From the IMG/VR virus record IMGVR_UViG_3300024252_000032, positions 1 to 41,933 of that record: a stretch of 41,933 nt of DNA. One strand, 5' to 3'. Shown here in pieces: positions 9,882 to 17,073 of this stretch. The translations under genes and the position numbers were made by a program. Numbering within the stretch: the stretch's first letter is position 1; each line of letters begins with the position of its first letter. This stretch comes from a virus. The notes below the pieces were generated by a model. The model had not been told where the DNA came from and searched no databases. It saw only the letters and a list, made by a program, of their open reading frames with translations.

Positions 9882-10714
9882 TGGAAGTAAGAAGAAATAG
9901 AAGATTTGACGTGGGTCAAAAGGTTGAGTTATTATATAACCCAATACAGAAACTAACAAACGGAGACTTAGGTGTATCAACATCTAATTACTCAGATGAA
10001 TCGTTCCTTAGTTATGGTCAGTATGCAGAAGACTATAATAATGTTAACATATCAGTTAATGATGTTATAGCAACTCCTTATTTTGGTGGTAGAGTATCAA
10101 ACCTGTATTACAATAACGTTACAATAGGATTAACTTATGATGCTTTTGGTGAACACTCAGCAAACTACTTAGAGGGATACTCCCAGATAGATGCTTATAT
10201 ATTTGAACAGAAGACCAGTGGTTATTGGTACTGCTTAAATAATAGTGGTCATATAGAAGAGAATCTTGGGACTGCTGCTGGAGATAATAACAGGATATTA
10301 GATGCTTACATATCTAACGTAAAACTAAAAGCTAATAATAAAACATTTGGTTATGGGGAACAGGTATTCCAAAGTAATTGGCAAGATGTAGTTACTGTAC
10401 AAGTTCCAGCTAATACTCCTGAATGGAAATTACAACAATTAGTTAATTCTACTGCTACTGCAATAAAAGGTAATAGTGATTTATATAATGTTATTCCTGA
10501 TGGTAGTGAGTATGACGAAGAGTATGGAGATTCATATGGTGATACCGATGGTGGTGTTAGCGAATGGACAGATGTAGCTAACTATAATTATTATAAGCAA
10601 TTCTCTGGTGGAAGTTGTAGCCCAGTAGTTAGAATGACAAATATAGATAAACCAAGTATAAACTACAATAGACGTAAGAATACAATATCAATAGACTTAG
10701 TGCTTTTAGGTTAA
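9881..10714 (+). CDS. Tail protein, paralogue B
   Basis: 277 residues; N-terminus RRFDVGQKVELLYNP and C-terminus SIDLVLLG match the same parts of the preceding 246-residue protein, and both carry a central FGG. The middle is diverged and longer here. Tandem duplication followed by divergence is the simple reading. The stop codon overlaps the first bases of the bipartite element that precedes the protease gene. No catalytic motif is visible; a structural role at the tail tip is inferred. Confidence 0.6.
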   Translation: MEVRRNRRFDVGQKVELLYNPIQKLTNGDLGVSTSNYSDESFLSYGQYAEDYNNVNISVNDVIATPYFGGRVSNLYYNNVTIGLTYDAFGEHSANYLEGYSQIDAYIFEQKTSGYWYCLNNSGHIEENLGTAAGDNNRILDAYISNVKLKANNKTFGYGEQVFQSNWQDVVTVQVPANTPEWKLQQLVNSTATAIKGNSDLYNVIPDGSEYDEEYGDSYGDTDGGVSEWTDVANYNYYKQFSGGSCSPVVRMTNIDKPSINYNRRKNTISIDLVLLG

Positions 10715-10777
10715 TCGGAGTTTTATAAACCTATATATCAATTCTTTATGGGAATTTTTTTGGCTGACGGTCTATAT
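10712..10777 (+). promoter_or_regulatory. Bipartite late element, copy 1
   Basis: The sequence AATCGGAGTTTTAT (from 10713) is followed, exactly 49 bases from its first base, by GGCTnAnGGTCTA (from 10762), with a run of seven T directly before GGCT. The same two blocks with the same spacing occur before the portal gene. The 27 or so bases between the blocks are not conserved. It lies just before the protease-capsid genes, so a late promoter or a 5'-leader RNA element is likely. It also shows that the ATG at 10748 lies inside the element and is not the gene start. Confidence 0.6.
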
Positions 10778-10813
10778 AATTATAACATAAACATTTTTAA
10801 TACACTTACTAAG

Positions 10814-11971
10814 ATGAATTTACCTATTTACGATATTACATTAGATGATTTTAGTCAGGGTATTATGGCAACTAGTCTTGTAGACTATCCTGCGATTGAA
10901 AGTGATTTCATTCACTTCAACAAAGATGAAGCTACATTTAAATTCTCTAACGAAGAGAAAAGAGAAGTACTAGGTGCAGTATTAGTTCCTGACAAATTAA
11001 TCTACAGAAGAGATGGTTATGGTAATGAATACTATGTTAAATTCACAGCAGAAGTAATTCAACAATTGAATGCTAAGATGCACGAAGATGGGTTTAATAA
11101 AGTGTTTACTATTGGACACGAACTTGAAGCTGGTAACACCGTTAAGTTCTTAGAATCTTGGATTAAAGAAACAGAAGAAGACAAGTCAAACGCTTTCGGA
11201 ATAAACGAACCAATAGGCTCATTATTTATGAAAGTTAAAATAGAAAGTGAAATGCTGTGGGAGAACATCAAGGAAAACAAATTAAATGGTTTTTCAATTG
11301 AATTAGATGCTTCAATCATAGAAACAAAATTAAACAAAAATATGGACTTATCACGAATCTTAAAAAATGAGATAGTAGTTGGTGAAGAAACATTATTGTT
11401 CAATACTCTAGCAGAGGGTGAAGTAGTTGCATCTGACAATAAAGAATGGTCAGGTACTTTTACACACGAAGGTAGTGAAGTTGTTGTTGAAGACGGAAAC
11501 GTTATCAGCGTAACTGAAGTACCACCTGTTGAGGCTGAAGCTGTAATCGAAGAAGTAGTAGCTGTTGAAGTTGCTGCTGAAGAGGTTGTAGAAGAAGTGG
11601 TAGTAGAAGAAGTAGTAGCTGAAGAATTAGCTGAGGAAGAAGTAACTGAAGAGGTTGCTGAACCCATAGTTGAAGAAGTAGCTGCTCCAATCGAAGTACC
11701 AGTTGACACTACTGTTTTTGATTCCATCGAATCTCTAAACGCAAAGGTTGATGCACTTACATCAATGATTACAAATCATTTTGCAAGTATGCAACCAGCA
11801 GAGACTACTACTGAAGTAGAAGAGTTATCTGCAAATATTGAGGAAATTAAACTTGAATTAAAACAACAAACTGCTGAAGCCGAAATAATGAGCGAAGCCG
11901 TTACCGATGAAGTTGTAGCTAGTGAGTTTTCAGTTGAGAACTACAGAGCTGTATCTGATTGGGGAAAATAA
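10814..11971 (+). CDS. XkdF-like prohead protease fused to an acidic scaffold-like region
   Basis: 385 residues from the ATG at 10814. The upstream in-frame ATG at 10748 is discarded because it lies within a duplicated noncoding element. Residues 1-170 match the XkdF-type phage serine protease: an early GAVLVPDK strand, His102 in TIGHELEAG, ESWI at 114-117, and the terminal NGFSIELDA with Ser161 as candidate nucleophile. Residues 205-300 are a low-complexity Val/Glu/Ala repeat, and the rest is predicted coiled coil (ESLNAKVDALTSMI). This gives protease and scaffold-like parts in one chain, directly before the capsid gene. Confidence 0.82.
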   Translation: MNLPIYDITLDDFSQGIMATSLVDYPAIESDFIHFNKDEATFKFSNEEKREVLGAVLVPDKLIYRRDGYGNEYYVKFTAEVIQQLNAKMHEDGFNKVFTIGHELEAGNTVKFLESWIKETEEDKSNAFGINEPIGSLFMKVKIESEMLWENIKENKLNGFSIELDASIIETKLNKNMDLSRILKNEIVVGEETLLFNTLAEGEVVASDNKEWSGTFTHEGSEVVVEDGNVISVTEVPPVEAEAVIEEVVAVEVAAEEVVEEVVVEEVVAEELAEEEVTEEVAEPIVEEVAAPIEVPVDTTVFDSIESLNAKVDALTSMITNHFASMQPAETTTEVEELSANIEEIKLELKQQTAEAEIMSEAVTDEVVASEFSVENYRAVSDWGK

Positions 11972-11993
11972 ACTTTTTTAAAACTTTAAAATT

Positions 11994-12896
11994 ATGGCAA
12001 CTGGAATAACAATTGCATCTTTAGACTGGGGTAACAGAACTCCTGACAGATTTATTGACGCTGCAGTAAAAAACGCTGACGTATTAAATCTATTTACTTT
12101 GATTGACAACGTAAAAAGTAAAGTACAAGTACCTATTTTTACAGGTGACTTGCAATGGGGAAACGACCTATGTGTGTTTGACCCACAAAGTACAACTGGT
12201 ATAGACGAAAAAGAAATGTCTGTTACTAATTGGAAATGGTCTTTTCAAAACTGTAAGACTGCACTTCAAACTTCTTACCGTTCAAAAATGCTTAAACAAG
12301 GAGCTAACAACGCTGAAACTATGGACGCTGAGTTTGGTGAGTGGACTTATGACTACTTCGCAAAATTGAGTTCAGAGAAAGTTGTAACTTTAGCTGCTAC
12401 TGAAATCCGTGCTGAATTAGTAGGTGATGCTGCCGTTATCGATTACGATATGGGCGTTACTGCTATTGACGACACAAACATCCTTGACAAAATGAAAGGT
12501 GCTTACCAACTTCTTTCTAACGACCTACTTAACCAATTGTTTGGTGGTTCTGACAGAGAGTTCAAACCTGCTTTCCTTATGAATGCAAATATGGTTCAAT
12601 CTTACCAACTAGCAATAGCTGCAACTTATACTACTGTATATGACGGTTATGCTGAGGGTAAAATTATGCCTTTCTTAGGAATGGACATTATACTTTTCAA
12701 TACTATGGCTGACGGTGAAATCATCTTGACTAACCCAAGTAACTTAGTAATGGTTGTTGATGACTATGCTGATACTAACGCTATTAATGCTGAGTACGAA
12801 GCAAAAGTTTCTTCTGACTATATCTGGGGTCAATTCACAATAGGATTCTCTTACCTTAAAGGTGAAGATATCGTATTTGCTGCTGACTTATCATAG
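11994..12896 (+). CDS. Major capsid protein
   Basis: 300 residues, starting 22 bases after the protease-scaffold gene and followed by an intrinsic terminator, as expected for a highly expressed gene. Codon use is noticeably more C-ending (AAC, GAC, TAC) than in the neighbours, another sign of high expression. The N-terminal segment and the C-terminal strand-rich part (DYIWGQFTIGFSYLKGED) resemble capsid proteins of Bacteroidota phages with an HK97-type fold. No catalytic motifs. Assignment rests on order (protease, capsid, tube), composition and general resemblance. Confidence 0.85.
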   Translation: MATGITIASLDWGNRTPDRFIDAAVKNADVLNLFTLIDNVKSKVQVPIFTGDLQWGNDLCVFDPQSTTGIDEKEMSVTNWKWSFQNCKTALQTSYRSKMLKQGANNAETMDAEFGEWTYDYFAKLSSEKVVTLAATEIRAELVGDAAVIDYDMGVTAIDDTNILDKMKGAYQLLSNDLLNQLFGGSDREFKPAFLMNANMVQSYQLAIAATYTTVYDGYAEGKIMPFLGMDIILFNTMADGEIILTNPSNLVMVVDDYADTNAINAEYEAKVSSDYIWGQFTIGFSYLKGEDIVFAADLS

Positions 12897-12918
12897 TAAA
12901 TTAAATTAGACAATATCT

Positions 12919-12945
12919 GGAGGGGATTAAGTTCCTCTCCTTTTT
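12919..12945 (+). terminator. Intrinsic terminator after the capsid gene
   Basis: GGAGGGGA and TCCTCTCC form an 8-bp stem with one G-U pair around a 6-base loop, followed by TTTTT. It lies 22 bases past the capsid stop and would shape transcript levels between the capsid and tail-tube genes. Confidence 0.9.
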
Positions 12946-12970
12946 AATAACTTATTAAATATATAAAATT

Positions 12971-13507
12971 ATGGGATGTACACCATCATTAACTTTAGGT
13001 GGAATCAGTTACTCTTGTGACGATATCGCTGTAGGAGGACTTAAAAGAGTTCTTTATACACTCTCTGCTGACGCAACTCTTACTGAGGCTGCTGGAGAAA
13101 TTACTGCTGCGACTATCACAAGTGGTGATACTGTTGAACTAGAGTTTAATAACAAAGACGGTTTCTCTGCTTTTAGTGAAGAGAAAACTGTTGAGGCTAA
13201 CGGAGTTGTAAACGTAGTACCTACTGTAGTAGTTGAATTTCCAAAAATGACTGCTGCTAAACGTGCTGAGTTAGACCAAATCTCTGTTGCTGGAATAGAA
13301 TTAATTGTATGGGTTGAAACTGCTGCTGGTACTTACCACGCAATAGGTGTAGACTTTGGAGCATATTGCTCATTGGTTTCAGGTCAAAGTGGAACTGGTC
13401 GTTCTGAAAAGAATATGTACCAAGTTACTTTTACTGGTGAAGAAGACCACTTATCATACTCAGTTGACTCATCCGCTTGGACAAGCGTTGTTGGTTCAAT
13501 TGCATAA
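12971..13507 (+). CDS. Major tail tube protein (probable)
   Basis: 178 residues, beta-rich, with the same C-ending codon preference as the capsid gene, flanked by terminators on both sides. Strand patterns (LELEF, VVPTVVVEFPKM, IELIVWVETAAGTYHAIG) and the C-terminal MYQVTFTGEEDHLSYSVD are typical of tail tube proteins in Bacteroidota siphoviruses. Its separate, strongly terminated transcription unit agrees with a protein needed in many copies. A head decoration protein is the main alternative. Confidence 0.7.
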   Translation: MGCTPSLTLGGISYSCDDIAVGGLKRVLYTLSADATLTEAAGEITAATITSGDTVELEFNNKDGFSAFSEEKTVEANGVVNVVPTVVVEFPKMTAAKRAELDQISVAGIELIVWVETAAGTYHAIGVDFGAYCSLVSGQSGTGRSEKNMYQVTFTGEEDHLSYSVDSSAWTSVVGSIA

Positions 13508-13535
13508 GAAACTTTCTTTCTTTTTGTTTTACACG

Positions 13536-13573
13536 ATGGCGATGACATTAGGTTGTTGTCGCCATTATTTTTA
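13536..13573 (+). terminator. Intrinsic terminator after the tail tube gene
   Basis: ATGGCGATGACA and TGTTGTCGCCAT pair over 12 bp (two G-U pairs) around a 6-base loop TTAGGT, followed by TATTTTTAA. This is the longest terminator stem in the plus-strand block. Confidence 0.92.
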
Positions 13574-13586
13574 ACACTAATTAAAT

Positions 13587-13880
13587 ATGAATGGCAAGAT
13601 TAGTTTATCAAACTTATTACTATCAGTAATATCAGGTTTGCTAGGCATCTTATTATTCTTTACATATAACACAGTTGATAGATTTAATGCACTTGTTAAC
13701 GCTTTTAATGAAGCAGAGAAAAATAGGATTGTCTGGCACGTTAAATCTGAAGAACGTATTAACGAAGTAGAAAAGTTCTCTAAATTTATTTATGAGAACA
13801 CAATTACTCCTACTGAAAAAAGGAGCGTAGAAAATAGCGACAGAATTTTACAATTAGAAACTAAATTAGGGAGAAGGTAA
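13587..13880 (+). CDS. Single-pass membrane protein with coiled coil
   Basis: 97 residues: a hydrophobic helix at about residues 6-27 followed by a charged helical tail (residues 30-97) with heptad-like spacing. It is the first of three consecutive membrane-protein genes after the tail-tube terminator, and its stop overlaps the next ATG (TAATG). It could be part of a lysis cassette (antiholin or spanin-like). No family is recognised. Confidence 0.55.
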   Translation: MNGKISLSNLLLSVISGLLGILLFFTYNTVDRFNALVNAFNEAEKNRIVWHVKSEERINEVEKFSKFIYENTITPTEKRSVENSDRILQLETKLGRR

Positions 13881-14083
13881 TGGAGTTTACAGTAAAGATA
13901 AATCTGACGTATAGTAAAATAATAGCACTTGTAGTTCTATCCGTAAGCGTATGGCTAACAATAGAACTTAACAGTGTAACACCGTTCTCAATAGCAGTAC
14001 CCGCAGTATCGGCAATGATAGTAGGTAAACAAGTTGAGGGAATGGTTAGAAAAAGGAAATGGACTGGAAATGACAATAGCTAA
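13880..14083 (+). CDS. Two-helix membrane protein, candidate holin
   Basis: 67 residues with helices at about residues 11-28 and 35-49 and a basic C-terminus (GMVRKRKW). The arrangement of two helices around a short polar turn (NSVTP) is holin-like. It is coupled to both neighbours by overlaps. With another two-helix protein next to the endopeptidase at 1.4 kb, the phage has two holin candidates; which one triggers lysis cannot be told from sequence. Confidence 0.55.
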   Translation: MEFTVKINLTYSKIIALVVLSVSVWLTIELNSVTPFSIAVPAVSAMIVGKQVEGMVRKRKWTGNDNS

Positions 14084-14705
14084 ACTTAAACAAATTATAA
14101 CGAATGGTGTATGCTTAATATTAGTATTACTAATGGTAGGGATATCTATCTATAGTTATAACTTGGGTAAGAAGAGCGTTGAATGTTTAAAGGCTATAAC
14201 CGATACTACTACAATCTATAAGGATATAACCTATAGAGATACTATATATACACCAAAACAATATGTATCAGAAAACGATACAATATTTGACACACTACAT
14301 CATTACAGAATCGATACGATAGTATTACCAACTGTAATTGATACACTTGAGGTTATCAAAGGATACTACGAATCTGTTATAGCAATAGATACAATACTAA
14401 ATGATACCAATGGTTTTATAGTTATTGCTGATTCAATCAGTAAGAACAGAATACAGGGTAGAACAATTAACTCTATGAAATTATATCCAAGAGTAACTAA
14501 GGTTACCAAATATAGAGATAGAGAATTTAAAAAATCTTATTTCGGTGGAGTAGGGATTGTTGGAAACGAAAGGAGCTTAGGCTTAAAAGTTGAACTCGGA
14601 GTTCTTTACAACCCAAACACGCTTTTTACTGCCTCATATGACATCATAAGAGGTGACTTCTCCACTGGAATATATTGGAAACTTAATTTTAAACTTTTTA
14701 AATAA
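14070..14705 (+). CDS. Membrane-anchored periplasmic protein, possible spanin-like
   Basis: 211 residues from the ATG at 14070, which overlaps the preceding stop by 14 bases; an ATG further up at 14034 lies deep inside the preceding gene and is less likely. One transmembrane helix at about residues 9-29 is followed by a long polar part rich in Asp, Thr and Ile, and a C-terminal strand-rich segment (YFGGVGIVG, GVLYNPN) ending WKLNFKLFK. Topology would place most of it in the periplasm with the C-terminus possibly meeting the outer membrane, as a unimolecular spanin would. The role is inferred. Confidence 0.5.
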   Translation: MTIAKLKQIITNGVCLILVLLMVGISIYSYNLGKKSVECLKAITDTTTIYKDITYRDTIYTPKQYVSENDTIFDTLHHYRIDTIVLPTVIDTLEVIKGYYESVIAIDTILNDTNGFIVIADSISKNRIQGRTINSMKLYPRVTKVTKYRDREFKKSYFGGVGIVGNERSLGLKVELGVLYNPNTLFTASYDIIRGDFSTGIYWKLNFKLFK

Positions 14706-14718
14706 AAAAAGACTAATT

Positions 14719-17061
14719 ATGGCTTTTGAAACATTAAAAACATTAATTAACGATAACATTAAATCAGGATTACCTAACGGTATTAGACCTGAGGAAGAGC
14801 ATAACCCTGTTCTTCAATCTATAGTTAGTACATTTGGTCAAGACTATATTTATATGGGTCTTGCTACGACTAGCACATCACCATCAACGGATGATAATGC
14901 AAGGATGTACATAACTAACGGAGGTGGTACTTATACTAACTTTATGGATGATGAATCCAACCCTATCGTAGTTGAAGAGGGTAGCATATGTTTTCTTAAA
15001 GGAGTGAGTGGCACATATTCTAAGGACGTTATAATTGACGGTGGATCTATAACAGATAGCACAAAACTTAGGATTAGTGATAGTGGTACAGCTTTAGATT
15101 TAGAGGCATACCATAATTCAGCTTGGGTATCCATAGGTAAGTTTTCTTACGATGGAACTGAGGCTACCTATGAGGATTTAACTGCTAACAGTATTGTTTC
15201 CAGTTCTCTAGATGCGTCATCTATTGCTTCTGATAGTATAACTTCAGATACAATGACAATAAACGGTGCTACTCCAGTAAGCCTTAAAGGATTAGCTGGT
15301 GGTATGTCTATTACTAAACAACGACAAGAGCAAGTTGGTGGTGATAAGATTGTAAATACTGCTGCTAACAGTTTAGCTGAATTAAGTGACGCTGGTATAT
15401 TAGGTAAAGCTGCATTGGTTTACGCTCCTTTTACAAGTAGAGCTGACTATACTGATTCACTTGTACCATCACACGACTATGGTAGATTTGACTTTGCAAG
15501 AAGTTCAAGTAAAAACGTTGTTAATAAAGACGGTTTACTAAACTATCTTCCTGAGGATGTTCCTGCTTATGAGTATGACAATGGTGTAGAACCATATCTA
15601 CTTACAGAACCAGCATCTACTAACTTAATAACATATCCTATTTCTTTTGGTAACTCATATTGGACAAAGAGTGGTGCGAGTATTGAAGGTGATTCAAGTA
15701 CGGCTGGTAGTGAGTTGGTAACTGATGGTGTATTTGCAGACCCATTAAATACTAATTGGACAACTAACGGAGATTGGACTATTGCAGGTGGTAGTGGTGC
15801 TGTGTTTACTTATACTACTGGTCTTAAATATATAACTCAACCTTTTATAATTGCAGATAATGCTTTTATTCAATTGACATTTACAATATCAGGAGCAAGT
15901 GGTGGTGGTGCAAGTATAAAGTTTACAAATGAGGCTACTAATCTATTATTCGGGGGGGCGTACACCCCATTATATCCAGATGGTACTTATACATTATATT
16001 ATAATACGTTAGAAGCGGCAACAGGAATAAGAATTTATGCTAATACAAACTCATTTACAATAGACAACGTATCAGTCAAAGAATTACAAGGATTTGAATC
16101 ACCTAAAGTTGATGGAAGTGGAGATTTAGAAACAGAAGCTTACAAACTTGTTGAGGATGGGGCTACGTCATCACATAGGATAGCAAGTTCATCATTAGCC
16201 TTTAACGCATCTGATTACTCGCAGTTTATCTATGCAAAAGCAGGAGAAAGAGACGTTATACAAATCTTTTTGGGTGGGCAACATTCGGGTAGTGCTTATG
16301 CTAATTTTGATTTAACAAATGGTACAATACCAAACTCAACGGGATTAACACCTACTATAATACCTATGGCAGATGGTTGGTATAAGTGTAGTGTTGTGTT
16401 TACTGCATCTGCATCAGGTGGTGAGGTCATTTATTATTCATTAGCAGATAGCGATGCAATGGCAAGGGCAGGTAGTTACGCTGGTGATGGCACAAGTGGT
16501 ATTTATGTTGCCTACGCACAACTTGAAGAACAAGCGTCAGCGACATCGTTAATGCTACCAGCAGTAGAGGGTTCAACATCTTCAAGAGTAGCTGATGTAG
16601 TTAATAACGGTGGTAGTCAAGCTTTATTTGGTGGTGTAAATGCATCGGGAGTATTGTATACAGAGATTGCTGCTTTGAGTGATGATTTGACAGATAGATA
16701 TATTACTATTGGAGATGGTACAACTGATAACTATGTTGATATATACTATTCCTCTGCATCTAATCTCATAAGTACTAGGGTATATAGCGGAGGTGTTATA
16801 CAATTTATTACATCTACTTCTGTTAATGATATAAGTGATTTTCATAAAATTGCTGTAAGGTGGGCGCAAGATGATTTCAGTCTTTGGGTTGATAGTATAG
16901 AAATAGCAACCGATACAAGTGGAATTACACCATTAGGATTGAATACATTGAAACTCTCATATCCCGTTGGTAGCAGCAGTGCTTTCTACGGCAAAACAAA
17001 AGGTGTTGCAGTATTCAATTACCTATCAGATACAGAGATGACTAAATTAACAACAGTATAA
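14719..17061 (+). CDS. Receptor-binding tail protein 1 (lectin-type modules)
   Basis: 780 residues from MAFETLK at 14719; upstream in-frame starts lie inside the preceding gene. Residues 1-115 are an anchor domain shared with two later genes (FGQDYIYMG, DDNARMYI). A jelly-roll module resembling CBM4/9 follows (opens ELVTDGVF, closes IDNVSVKEL), then a second strand-rich module (YAQLEEQASATSLMLP) and a C-terminal LamG-like domain (KIAVRWAQDDFSLWVD, GKTKGVAVF). This is a typical cell-surface glycan-binding tail protein. It contains a seven-G run at 15952-15958. Confidence 0.85.
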   Translation: MAFETLKTLINDNIKSGLPNGIRPEEEHNPVLQSIVSTFGQDYIYMGLATTSTSPSTDDNARMYITNGGGTYTNFMDDESNPIVVEEGSICFLKGVSGTYSKDVIIDGGSITDSTKLRISDSGTALDLEAYHNSAWVSIGKFSYDGTEATYEDLTANSIVSSSLDASSIASDSITSDTMTINGATPVSLKGLAGGMSITKQRQEQVGGDKIVNTAANSLAELSDAGILGKAALVYAPFTSRADYTDSLVPSHDYGRFDFARSSSKNVVNKDGLLNYLPEDVPAYEYDNGVEPYLLTEPASTNLITYPISFGNSYWTKSGASIEGDSSTAGSELVTDGVFADPLNTNWTTNGDWTIAGGSGAVFTYTTGLKYITQPFIIADNAFIQLTFTISGASGGGASIKFTNEATNLLFGGAYTPLYPDGTYTLYYNTLEAATGIRIYANTNSFTIDNVSVKELQGFESPKVDGSGDLETEAYKLVEDGATSSHRIASSSLAFNASDYSQFIYAKAGERDVIQIFLGGQHSGSAYANFDLTNGTIPNSTGLTPTIIPMADGWYKCSVVFTASASGGEVIYYSLADSDAMARAGSYAGDGTSGIYVAYAQLEEQASATSLMLPAVEGSTSSRVADVVNNGGSQALFGGVNASGVLYTEIAALSDDLTDRYITIGDGTTDNYVDIYYSSASNLISTRVYSGGVIQFITSTSVNDISDFHKIAVRWAQDDFSLWVDSIEIATDTSGITPLGLNTLKLSYPVGSSSAFYGKTKGVAVFNYLSDTEMTKLTTV

Positions 17062-17073
17062 AAAACGAAACAT

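Noticed and set aside
10748-10813. Earlier start for the protease gene
   Set aside because: This stretch is part of the bipartite element also found in noncoding DNA before the portal gene.
11059-11727. Long minus-strand frame rich in Ser and Thr
   Set aside because: It is the antisense shadow of the Val/Glu-rich scaffold-like region of the protease gene.
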